DNA of 64,000 nucleotides, taken from assembly GCA_900155495.1 (NCBI GenBank), contig FTLJ01000415.1, positions 1 to 64,000 of the forward strand, written 5' to 3'. A program made the position numbers and the translations under genes. Shown here in pieces: positions 44,702 to 55,515 of the stretch. This DNA is from Porogramme epimiltina. Its lineage: Eukaryota; Basidiomycota; Agaricomycetes; Polyporales; Polyporaceae. Positions within the stretch are counted from its first letter, which is position 1, and every line of letters starts with the position of its first letter. The notes under the pieces were generated by a model. That model did no database searches, was not told where the DNA came from, and saw only the letters and a program-made list of their open reading frames with translations.

Positions 44702-47700
44702 ACGGCTGTCCCGCCGCCGCCCTGCTTCTCCCCTCCCACACGGTGAGGGCAGCTCTGAGCTGGGACTTCGATGCACGCGCACCAGCGTTGGAAGAACGCG
44801 TGAAGGGTATCTATTTTTGTGCAGTGGGAGGCTCGATGTCCCGCATAGTGTAATAAAGTTTGTGTCCTCTCGGGTTTTCTCGGTCCGCGCGCCGGAGAGC
44901 GTCATCAGTTATCGTGTATGGCTTGCTGCTGGTGGCGACGGTCTTGCGCGAGACTCTATATTTGTACCATGTATCCGGCTCCTGAATTCGCGGAACCTTC
45001 GTAGAAGAGTGCGGAGATTATGCTATTTGCGTTTTGTCTGTCCAGAACAACCGTCCGATGCATACCCGTGTGCGTGGAGTAGAAGTAGAAGAGCGGGCGT
45101 TCCATCAGGGACTGTGAAAGGTCTTGCTTGCAAGAATGGCAGTGGTAGAGCCTCTTCGTGTCCCTATGTTCCAGCCCAAGTCTATCTTTACGTGCCGGCA
45201 GAGGGAACTCCGACCTGGGACCTCCATGCCATCTGGAAAGCGGAATCCGGGAGCGCAGTTGAAGCGCAGAAGTGCTACAAGACGCCCTTGCAGCTGAGAA
45301 GTCTAAAGGAAAGCAAGGGGTGGCGAAGAAGCCGGGAGAACGTATACTCTCGAGTTGCTCGGACGATAATCAGCAGCACTTGATAGGCTGGCGGCACCTC
45401 AGAAGGAGGGCCTCGACGGCGCGATGACGTAGGTTGAATGCCGCTCGGGAGATGAGGGGAGGAGGAGCGTGCGCGTGCGCAGGCCCCGCCACCCACGCAC
45501 ACCTTGGCAAGCCTCGAGCACATCCACACTTGTTGGAGGAGGACCCTGGATGGCCACGGCCACGGGCGATCCGCGCCCTGCTCCCACCCTAATGAAGGTG
45601 CCGATCATGATCTATCGGGATACAAGCTTCATGCGCGGGAGGGCACGATCAGCCAGCGTTCGCGCGAGGTTCTTCCTTGCGAGGAGGCTGCCCGAGCTGT
45701 GCTCGTGGCGACCTCTGATGGCGTTCTCTCCCCCGCGGGAGCAGAGGAGTCCAAGACCTGGCGGCGTGTACGTACGTGCTACGCAGGGCGTGGACCGTGG
45801 TGGAGCGCGCGGGGACGTCGGTCACTGAATCTCCATGGATTATGCGGGGGGCTATGATGGTCGCCGGCCACGGGCGCACGTGTGCGCGAATATCTTTCCC
45901 CGCGCGCGGTCTTCTGGCTCTCCGCACATGTTTGCCGGGGTCGACCGTCCTGGCGGGTGCACAGCTTCTCCTGAGGGCAGCAAGACACAGGGCGTAAGCT
46001 CGCGGCGGATCAGGCGCCCCCGGCGGAACTGAGCAGCAAGGGCGCAAAACGGATGAGCCTACCTCGCGCGAAGTCGTTGCGAGCGATACGGGTGAGCGAT
46101 TGAAGTTGAGAAGCTGTGGTTCGAGGCTTCGTCCGTGATTCGCGGAATCCCGAACACGTGTGCCACGTGACCGTTCCGGGATACTTTCCGGTGCCCGAGG
46201 CTTCCCCCGAAGGTCTGGAAGGCGGCGCGGGATGGTTCTCCTCTCCTCCGCTGCGGTTCTACAATTGACTGTTTGTGAAGAAACGTTCACCCAGTCGTTC
46301 GCGAAACACGGTGCGTTACGAGCAGGGGCAGAAGGTGTCATGGTGTAGGCGTAATAGAACCGTCGGGCACTGGCCCGTGCAACTCCCTCGGTGTACTACC
46401 GCAGCCATACCGTAGAGGCCTTCCCACGCGTTCCCGCGCTCTGCCATGCACGCCGTGCACTATCTTTACGATCAGAGGCTCAGGGTGGACTGGACTCGGT
46501 GGTGACGCTCGCACCTGGGTTCCCATCACGTTCGTGGCTGACTAGTAACGTCCTCGATGGCGAGCTCGTTCGCACTTGGGGCCCAGATGTCCAAAGACCG
46601 AACCTTTGCCGCCCCGAGGATGGCTGTCGATCGTTCCCGGCGTGTTCTGATCGACGCTGTATCCACCCTGACATCGACGGTGTGCGCCTGAGTCTCCGAG
46701 CACCCCCGCTCCCAAGCCTCCCAGGGCGCACACCCGTGCAGCGTTGATGAGGGTGAGGAACCAAGACGAGTTCAAGTCGTCTCTACTGTCGGGCCGAAAA
46801 AAACCCGCCCCGCAGAGGCGAGTGCGAGCCCCTCGTCTGCAGCCGACACCGATATGGGGGACACGTGGAAATGCTGTACGCTCGCGACCGTGCCCGTAAC
46901 GGTGGCAATTGCTCGACCAGGCTTCTGCTGTGCCCTGCAGCATAGCGACTCCAAAACGGCTCTAGTCCCTCGCTCGGCGGTAGGCCCGAGCTGACTGTCG
47001 GCCCTGCTCTAGCACGGTGATGGACACCGTGAGGCTGCTATCGCAGGCTAGGTTCCTGTCCAGGTCAGAAACGTTGGCGGGCGACGCACGCGCTGATGGC
47101 GCGCGCGCACCGCGGCTCACCGACTCATCGAACTCGAGGTCTGAGTCCGGACGACACGCCGCCCGTCAACGCCGCTGACGCCATGCCATAATGACAGTTC
47201 CGGTGCCCCTTCCTCCCCCGACGCCTCTGTCTCCCGGGAGTCTCAGCCCGCGCGCGCCGCACGGCGTGAGGCGAATTAATCCCCGCGCAGCACGGCGCAC
47301 CGAGCGGCGGCTGTTCGCAGCTCCCCTCGCACCGACGCGGATCCCCGCGAGGGCGCGGAGGCAACAAGTGCGCAGACGCGGTGGTGTGGGCCTGTGTTGG
47401 AGCAGAGGAGCCCCAACACCCCACCCCGCGCGGCGCGGCGCAGAAGAACGTGCTAGACACTGGAGAGACACCGGCAGCAATGGCACCGACACCGCACGCG
47501 CCCTGCCCATCGCCGATTAGCTCCCGCGCGCGCGATTGGCTGTTCGATCCCCGGTCGGGGGATCGTGCAGCCAATCGCGCTGCCCCGACGCCCCTGCACC
47601 CCCGCTCCCCCGCGCTTGGGGAGAGCGCCGGATCACGCAGCCCCGGCGGGGCGGATTTACGTCGACGCCTTGCTGCTTTAATGTCTGTTCTGCTAATTGT

Positions 47701-48747
47701 GTGTGCCGCTGCTGCTGCCGCTGCCGCCTACGCTACCTGCTGTGCGCCCGACCAGGCCCCGGCACTGCGGCTTATCGCGCGTAGCTTGTTCGTGATGGCG
47801 CCGCCGGTGCACGCTGGCGCGCACCCTCCAGTGCGTCACAGGTGCTGGGCTGCTCCGAGAACTGCGGGATCCGTCGTCGCGGGGGCGGGCCTTAGGCCTT
47901 GATCAGGGCGAGGGGAGGGGGGGTACCGCGTCCGAGGGAGTGGGCTGACCCGACAGAGCGTCCAGAAGATTGTCGTCCCGTCCCTGGGAAGGGAGAGACC
48001 CCTGGGACTCCACCTCCTCCTACGCGCCGGCAATGATCGTGATGTGGGCTGGTAGCCGGGGCCGTGACAGGACGGCCTGGGCCGCTACGATCCCGCGACG
48101 GACGCCCGCTGCCAGTGCTTCTGTAGGTATTGCTATTCAGTCGCGAGCCGTTAGTGCGCGCGGCGTGCCGCTATCTGGATCGCGCGTGCCCCCCCTCAGA
48201 CAATGACGGGAGACGGGGAAGGCGGCGTGGGGCAGGGCCCCCCGTAGCTTGTATGCCGCTGGACCCTTGGACCCTGCGAGTTCCCCCCCGGACGCCAGAG
48301 CCTGAGGAGCCGTGGGCGTACGTAGACTCTAGAGTTCTGAGTGTGGATGCCGGCCCGGAGGCGGCCGCCAAGGACCTCGCGTTTTCTCGCGGTGTGCGCG
48401 CGGGGCGCGGTTTCAAGTGGGCTCGGACATCTGCGTTCATTCCGAGGGCGCACGGAGGATCGACGCTGCCAGTGCGGACTGGACAGTTGACAGCGGGCGC
48501 GTGGGCGGGGCGTGGATGGATAGATGGACGGACGGATGGGGGAATCAAAGTCGTTTTTGAATCGTGTGGTCTATCGTGGGGACCCAGCTGAGTACTACTA
48601 TGTCTACATTACGGTGCAGCACGCGCACGCCTTTGCCCGCGCCCGCGCCTTCTTCTTCTCGCCACTCTCCACGTCGCGGCCGGCGTCGGCGGGAGCGTGC
48701 GCGCCCGCGGCGGGCGCTGCGGCCTCTGCGAGGGGGTCCGAGCGTAG
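44702..48747. other. Long gene-poor interval in the terpene cluster
   Basis: About 4 kb without a supportable gene. GC is high between 47,170 and 47,700, so open frames of up to 230 codons appear on both strands, but none shows a family motif or a usable splice pattern. The only clear structure is the palindrome at 47,531-47,579. Possible contents are cluster regulatory DNA or a decayed gene. Confidence 0.35.
47531..47579. repeat. Near-perfect 49-bp palindrome with paired CCAAT boxes
   Basis: The outer arms CGCGATTGGCTG (47531-47542) and CAGCCAATCGCG (47568-47579) are exact inverted complements. The inner arms CGATCCCC (47545-47552) and GGGGATCG (47558-47565) are also exact, around a 5-base loop. 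Only a 2+2 base internal mismatch breaks the stem. Each outer arm contains a CCAAT element in opposite orientation. It lies alone in the non-coding interval. It could be a protein-binding operator, a hairpin transcript or the relic of a mobile element end. Confidence 0.6.
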
Positions 48748-50140
48748 TTACGCGATCTGCGAGGGCTTGACGGCCGGCAGGAGCGGCTGCGGGACCATCT
48801 TGGCCTGCGCGGTGAGGAGGAAGGGCAGCGAGCCGTAGTAGCCCTAGAGAACACAACACATGCGTCAGTCCTACCCCACTTTTGCTCGAGCGCGCGCGGG
48901 TCGCTCACCGTGATGTCCCAGGGGTAGCCGGGGCTGTACGGGCTCGCGTCCTCGATCGCCTTGATGTGCGCGTCGGTGAGGGTGAGGGAGAGCGCCTCGA
49001 TGTTGCCGAGGAGGTGCTCGACCTTGCGGCCGCCGACGATGGGAATCACGTACGGCGCCTTCTGCATGACGTACGCGATCGCGACGGCGGAGACGTGCGG
49101 GGTGCCGAGCTCGGCGGCGACGCGCTCGAGGACGAGGCAGACGGCGCGCTCGGCGGGCGTGCGCTCCCAGGGCATGCCCATGACCGTGCGCCCCTTCTCG
49201 CCCGTCTGGCGGCGCTGCGCCTCCTCGGCGTCGGAGCGCACGTGCCCGCCGGCGAGGACGTTGAACGCGGTGATCGCGAGGCCCTCGTGGATGCACATCG
49301 GGAGGACTTCGCGCTCGATCTCGCGCTGGAGGACGGACCAGGGCGCCTGGTAGACGACGAAGGGCGTCTTGCCGTGCTGGCGGGCGTAGCAGTTGGCCTT
49401 GACGACGAACCAGGCGGGCACGTTCGAGACACCCTAAGAGGAGAATGTGAGGACGGGGCGCGCGTCGCAGTAAGAGGGCGACATACGAGGTAGAGGACCT
49501 TGCCGGCGACGACAAGGTTGTGGAGGCTGTCCATCATCTCCTCGACGTCGGTGACGTTGTCCCAGAAGTGGACGTAGAGGATGTCGATGTAGGTCGTGCG
49601 GAAACGCTTGAGACTGCTCTCGATGGAGAGCATGAGCGACTTGGCGTTGTTGCCGGTGTAGTTGATCTTTTGCTTGAGGGTGTCATCTCCCCTGCGGAAG
49701 TTGTTCGTGTACTGCAGACGGCGGCGGTGAGCGTCGCGGTGGCGACTTGGTGTGCAGAGGACGAACCTTGGTCGTAAGAATGAGCTGGTCGCGGACGCCG
49801 CGGGCCTCCGCCCACTCGCCGATGAACTCTTCAGACGAACCGTCCTGGCTGGGTGGCGCGTACGGGGCGTCGGTATAATTGATCGCGAGCTAAAGATAAT
49901 CTTCGGCGCTTACTATTGGTTGGCGGTGTCGATAAAGTTGCCACCGGCTTCATAGAACGCGTCGAGAAGGCGGAACGAGGACTCCTTGTCCATGGAACCC
50001 ATGCCGAATTCTGTCCACTTGTCGCCGATGCTCATGCCGCCGAGGCAGAGCGGGGAGACGTGGATGGCAGCGCGGGGCGCGAACTTGCGGTAGAAACCGA
50101 GCTTGGTGGGGGGCTCAGGGGCGGGGGCGTAGAGGGCCAT
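48748..50140 (-). CDS. Aldo-keto reductase (aryl-alcohol dehydrogenase / norsolorinic-acid-reductase-like)
   Basis: Exons 50140-49914, 49848-49767, 49711-49487, 49433-48909 and 48843-48748 encode 384 residues, typical of the fungal AAD group; all phases agree. AKRs reduce aldehydes or ketones with NADPH in the cytosol. The catalytic tetrad is visible: D71 and Y76 in FIDTANQY (Y76 is formed across intron 1), K103 in LILTTK, and H151 in [40 protein letters not shown] and [11 protein letters not shown] are group motifs. It is divergent from P450 D with about 700 bp between starts, which would allow shared control. TATAAA on the minus strand at 50230-50235 is about 90 bp before the ATG. The likely role is oxidoreduction of a terpene intermediate, by context only. 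Confidence 0.9.
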
Positions 50141-50843
50141 GGCTTCTTGGAAGGACGGGTGAGAGTGATGGGAGGTGCGAGAGGTACGAACGCAGGGGTG
50201 CTGGCTAGAACGGCGGTCTGCAACAAGACTTTATAGAGAGAGGGCGGGAATGGAAGACAAGGTCGCGAATGCCGAGCGGTGAAGAGGTGGGGTGGGCATG
50301 ATGTGAGGAAGCAGAGCTGGGGGTCGAGGACGACGAATGAGAGTGGGACAGTCGCAGGGTGGCCCGAGCCTATTTGCAGTGGAGGATGCAATTGGACGGA
50401 GATATCCCGAGCGGAGAACGAGGAGCGTTCAGAATCCAGCTCCAGTTGGTCAACGCGGGCGTCTGATCAGCCTCCGTCAGACGGCGCCTGCTGCGGCTGC
50501 CCCGGTTGCCTTCCTGGGAGCCCTGCCGCCCCGATCTGGGAGATCTCCTTCCGATCGAGCCGACCCGGGGGAGCGGGTCGCGGCAGGGGCAGGCAGACGA
50601 GGCCTGTGCAGGTTGGGCGGGTCACATCTCAGACGCGGCCATTACCCAACGCGAGCCAGCCCTGACGCAGATGGCCTTACGCCCGTCTCTACTCGACCGC
50701 GCCATTTTATTTTCACGACAGATGACAGCGTCCTGTGTTCCGACCACGGCCTGGCGTGGGCTAGCCACTTATTCTTTGATATAATATCCTCCTCCCGCCG
50801 CAACGTGCACTTGTCCAGATCTTCCCTTCCGCCGCCCCTCAGC
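50141..50843. promoter_or_regulatory. Shared divergent promoter of aldo-keto reductase and P450 D
   Basis: 703 bp between the two start codons. TATAAA lies at 50230-50235 on the minus strand for the reductase. A TTTGATATAATA stretch near 50,776-50,787, about 60 bp before the P450 ATG, may serve the other side. No gene was seen inside it. Confidence 0.5.
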
Positions 50844-52835
50844 ATGGACTCCTCGTCCCCGGTGCTTGTCGCTTCCCCCTTCCGCCTGGCCGGCCTCACC
50901 TCGTCCTCACCCATCATCCTGGGCGCGGGCGGCCTCATCGCCGTCTATCTGGTGCACCTCCTCCTCCGCGCCGTCTTCTCCCGCCGCAACCTGCCCCCAG
51001 GACCCCCCGGCCTCCCCCTCCTCGGCAATGTCTTCGACATCAAGGGCAAGGCCTGGCTCCAGTACACCGAGTGGGCCCACAAGTACGGCCCCATCTTCTC
51101 CCTCAACATGGCCGGCACCACCCTCGTCGTCGTCAGCTCCCACAAGGTCGCCGGCGATCTCTTCGACCGCCGCTCCACCATCTACAGCGACCGCCCCAAG
51201 TCCGTCATGGCCGGCGAGATCCTCACCGGCGGCGTCTTCCTCGTCTTCACCATCTACGGCGAGCTCTGGCGCCGGCTCCGCCGCGCGTCCCACGAGGAGT
51301 TCAGCTTCACCGCGTGCAAGAAGTACCAGCCCGTGCAGAGCAAGGAGGCGTACGCGCTCGTCGCGGACCTCATCGAGGAACCTTCCAACTGGCGCGAGCT
51401 CCTGATGGCGTGAGTGTGCCTTCCTTCCCCGCCAAGCCCAGCGCTTCCCTCCCTCTCTCCTCCGCGACGCTTCTTTTGACCCTCGCGGCCCCACACTTGC
51501 AGCTCCGCCGCGTCCTCGATCCTCTCCGCGCTCTACGGCTGGGAGCGCCTCGCGCCCGCGAACCCGCTCGTGCACCAGATCCACGAGCACACGGGCCGCA
51601 TCGCGTCCTCGGTGCTCCCCGGGCGCTTCATGGTCGAGTACCTGCCCTTCCTCAAGTACATCCCGTCCTGGACCGGGCTCGTGCCGTGGAAGGTCTGGGG
51701 CGAGACGTGGCACAAGCACGACACGGACATGTTCATCCGCTTCCTCGACGACGCGAGCAAGGCCGCGCAGAAGGGCGACGCCGAGGCCGCGCGCAGCTTC
51801 GCCGCCGGCCTCGTCGAGGGCGAGAAGCGCCACAACCTCGACAAGAAGCAGATGGCGTGGCTCGCGGGCAACATGTTCGGCGCCGGCGCCGAGACGGTGC
51901 GTCCTCTGCGCCTTTCGCTGTGTGCGCCTTGACGCTGACCGTACGCCGCCGCCGCCGCCGCCACTGCCACTGCAGACCGCCGGGCACCTGATCGTGTTCA
52001 TGCTCGCGATGGTGCTGCACCCCGAGGTGCAGGCGCGCGCGCAGGCGGAGATCGACGCGGTCGTCGGGCGCGACCGCATGCCGTCGTTCGCGGACCGCGA
52101 CGCGCTGCCGTACATCCGCGCGGTCGTGCGCGAGTCGCTGCGCTGGCGCATGGTCGGCCCGCTCGGCGTGCCGCGCACGACGGTGCAGGACGACGTGTAC
52201 GAGGGGTACTTCATCCCCAAGGGTTCCGTCGTGCTCGAGAACATCTGGGCGATGAACCGGTGAGTTGGGCCGCCCGCCCGCGCGTTTTTTTGGGGGAGGG
52301 GGTTGCTTACGGCGTGGTGGTTTTTTGCGCTTCGTAGTGACCCTAAGGTGTTCCCTGACTTTGACGTGTTCCGCCCGGAGCGCTTCCTCGACGAGTCGGG
52401 CAAGAACGAGATCGCACCCCCGGACACGCACAACATGGGCCATGTTACGTTCGGCTTCGGCAGGCGGTACGCCCCCGTGTCCACCATGCTCCGCCGGCGT
52501 TCGCTGACCTTGCCGGGTACCGTCACAGCATCTGCGCGGGCTACAACTTCGCGAACCAGTCGCTCTTCATCGACATCGCGTGCCTCCTCTGGGCGTTCAA
52601 CATCCAGAAGGCGAAGGACCCCAAGACGGGCGAGGTGATCACGCCCGACCCCGACGACTTCCGCGACGGCGGCCTCGTCCTGTGCGTCTCTTCCCCCCTG
52701 TTATTTTTGTACCCGCTCTTTCTCTGACGCTCGTTTGGATCCTCTAGGACCCCTCCGACGTTCCCGTGCGCCATTATCCCCCGCTCCGCTGACGTCGCGA
52801 GCATCGTCGAGCGCGAGCGCGCGCATGCGCTCTAG
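50844..52835 (+). CDS. Cytochrome P450 monooxygenase D
   Basis: Six exons (50844-51409, 51503-51896, 51976-52259, 52338-52466, 52529-52681, 52748-52835) encode 537 residues; all phases agree. Motifs are a membrane anchor (IILGAGGLIAVYLVHLLL), PPGPPGLPLLGNVFDI, GPIFSLNMAG, IYSDRPKSVMAGEILTGG, and GAGAETTAGH in the I helix. ExxR is RESLR; YEGYFIPKGS, FRPERFLDES and the haem loop FGFGRRICAGYNFA (Cys460) follow. The first exon covers what is split into four exons in paralogue P450 C, and exons 2 and 3 each replace several exons, while the splice sites around the haem loop are shared. GC content at third positions is very high, which produces a long spurious open frame on the other strand. It is probably a tailoring enzyme of the terpene cluster. 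Confidence 0.9.
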
Positions 52836-53476
52836 TGCATGGGCTTCGCCGTGTTAAGTGTTCTGAATATTAGAAGCCCCTCGGCCGGTGGTGCGGACCC
52901 CGCGGCCAGGGGCGTTCCCCTACATGTACTATCGCCTCCGCGCGCCCCGCGCGCCGCTCTTTTGCATACGCTTTCGGCTGTAGCCTTTGTCGTTAATTAT
53001 TGCGCACGAATCTTAATGAACCCGGCTTCCTCGCATTACAAATATCTGGCCGTGCGGTCTGCAGAAGACGGCGTGCTCCGACGCTGCTTTCGGTGACCTC
53101 GGAGCAGAGGCCCTCTTAGGAGCCTGTTTGCGTGTACATAGTACGTACTGGGACGCGTCCCGTCGCGCGCCTGGCGGTGCGCTCCGCCGAGCTGCTTCTG
53201 GGAAGCCTGCGGGCAGATTTTTTTCGCCGTAGAGTTCACCGTCGACGGTATGGAGCACGTCCACGCTGCTATACGCCGGACCTTCTATCTATTGCGGGAC
53301 CGGTGTCCCCTGGAGCTGGTAGAAGCTTGGATTAAAATTACACAACGGGGCCGCGCGCCCCTCCTTCCCCTTCTCTTCACAAAGACGACCGCTGCGCTCC
53401 GACGGCCGCCGGGCGCGGTGCAGCTGCAGCACGCATATGTGCCGGTGTTTGAGTTCCCCCTCTGCTTCCACTTCTA
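52836..53476. other. Convergent 3' intergenic region
   Basis: 640 bp between the stop codons of P450 D and the deacetylase. No gene was supported. Confidence 0.35.
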
Positions 53477-55058
53477 TTACGCTGGTGGGTCGGCGGCTGC
53501 GGTGAAGCCGCGGGGCATGAGGGCGCCGGGGGCGGGGGCGACGCGCGCGCGGAACTCGGCGGCCATGTCCACCATGCGGGCCCACTGCACGTCGGCGTGC
53601 GTGTTGACCCACTCGATGAAGCGCTCGAGCATGAGGAGGACGTGCGGCCGCCTGCGGGGCGTGCGGAGGTTAGCGGGCGCGCCGCGTGGATGCGTGGGCG
53701 AGGGAGGTGGAAGTGGAGGTGGGACGTACCCGCTCACGTCGGGGTGGATTGTGATTGGGAAGATGAAGTTCTCTTCTTCTCTGTTGGAGGAGGCGTGAGG
53801 GAGCAGGAAGAGAAGGGTGTTAAATGAGGGTCACCTGTAGAGGTAGGTGAACGTGTCCTTCCAGAGCTGCTCGACGTCCCGAGTAGGCACCTGGAAGGTT
53901 CCGCTTTAGGAAATACACGTGCCGTGCTGGTAAACAGGACCTACCCATCCGTGCGAGTTCGCGGACGTCTTCACGAAGCTATACCACAGAGGCTCAGCTT
54001 TGGAGCTTATAGAGCAGGTTGTCCACCCACATCATGGGCGGCCAATCGTCGAGGTACCTGGTGTTTCACCCTCCCTCAGCCCTCGTTTCGGCTGTCGACA
54101 ACGCACGGGCTCACCAGTTGGCCGGGATCTCGACTATGCCGGTATCCTTACCACGGACAAGAGGTTTCATCCAAGATTCCGCCTTCGCTTCATATTCGAT
54201 CTTGGTCCAGTCGTCGTCAGTCCTCAGGTAATACGCTTGGGAGCTGTGTATCGACGAGCGGTTATGTATCGGGAGAGCGCTGTGACAGAACGGGGCGTAC
54301 TCATGGGCCATGTTCGAGTGATCTGAAAAAACCAAGGGTCAGAACAACAGGGAGTTTCGGCCCCTCTTTCTGAGGAGGACTACACATACCATACTCGATC
54401 CCTTTCTCGAGCAAAAGACGCGTGTTTTCTCTACTCGTGTCCCAACATGGTGCACAGCTTCCTTTGGGGGGTATGCCGTTATTGAACTTGGTGATCACGT
54501 CGTAAGAGCGATCCAGCACATCTCTCTGCTGCTCCACGGTCAGCTTCGTCTGCCGTTCGTGGGTGTATCCGTGCAGGCCACTGGAAGTAAAAACAATGAG
54601 CATAGAGACACATTTTAATGCTCTCGAGGAGACCTACATCTCGTGACCGCCATCCCGGATGGGAATTAGCTGCTCAGGGAAAGTCTCCACGCTATGACCT
54701 AGGGGAAGATCCCGGCCCGGTGACGTCAGTAGTGTGGGACTGGACATGTCCTACACACCAGGGATGAACCACGTCGCTTTGATGTTGTACTTGTCGAAGA
54801 GCTTCAACAACCTTGGAACGCCGACTTCTCCCGCATACATGCCCTGAGATCGAGCTTAGAGAGGATATCGCGGAGTGGTTGTAGTTCTGGAATACCCTTG
54901 AAACATCGCACGGCGAGTCCTCAGCACCCAAAGAGCCGATCCTGTGACACACAGGACACTCGCATGAGCCATCTTTATGATATCTTAACAGTAGCCACTC
55001 ACCAGCCGGACGCGGCGTCCACATCAACTCCGAAACCGACCAGTATCTTTCGCGGCAT
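53477..55058 (-). CDS. Polysaccharide deacetylase family protein (PgdA-like)
   Basis: Eleven exons (55058-55003, 54941-54896, 54843-54759, 54698-54638, 54580-54390, 54322-54115, 54057-54031, 53978-53945, 53890-53835, 53780-53730, 53651-53477) encode 329 residues with phase consistent at every junction. The NodB-type fold shows VDVD at residues 11-14 in [11 protein letters not shown] and [19 protein letters not shown]. The metal-binding block is [13 protein letters not shown] (H86, H90). Further on are [19 protein letters not shown] [32 protein letters not shown] and LERFIEWVN. This subgroup acts on N-acetylated or amide substrates and need not be chitin-specific. There is no signal peptide, so a cytosolic enzyme is likely. 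Exons of 27 and 34 nt are unusually small; the protein-family continuity across them supports the model. Confidence 0.88.
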
Positions 55059-55515
55059 CCTTACGGCGCAAGTGTAGGGGAAGGGTGAGGTAGTACGGAG
55101 AGATTGCAACAAACCGGAGACTATAAAGGAACTCTTGACGAGGGGGCGCGGGAAGCGAAGAATGGTGGTATGACCGAGGTAGAAGGTGTACAGTTTGTCC
55201 TGTGACGCAACTTTCGACCCAAACAGGGTGTCAAGTGCTCACAGGAGGTGTTCTAGACATTCGACGTGCTTTTTTTGTCCTTGTGCTTGTAATCACTCAC
55301 AGGCTCTGAGCGATAAGCCACAAATGCTTAATTGAGGACCGCGTCTTCGTGAAGGAGGTTGACGACAAGAAAACTTCCATTATATTCAAGCTATGAGAAA
55401 TACATAGAACTAGAAGTGTTAGGTGATCGAGCTCAGTAACTGCTCCCACATTGTAGACAAGATGCCAACCTTCGCTCACAAATATACCGTGCAACCGTCC
55501 GGCTCGCCACGAGTG
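55059..55515. other. Intergenic region
   Basis: 457 bp between the deacetylase start and the Apn1 stop, both on the minus strand. It holds the deacetylase promoter; no gene was seen. Confidence 0.35.

Noticed and set aside
45649..46341. 230-codon minus-strand open frame in the 4-kb gap
   Set aside because: Overlapping open frames occur on both strands there, amino-acid composition is Arg/Pro/Ala-rich, and no family motif or splice continuation was seen.
50907..52526. 539-codon open frame on the minus strand
   Set aside because: It is exactly antisense to P450 D, whose very high third-position GC removes stop codons from that frame; it has no family motif.
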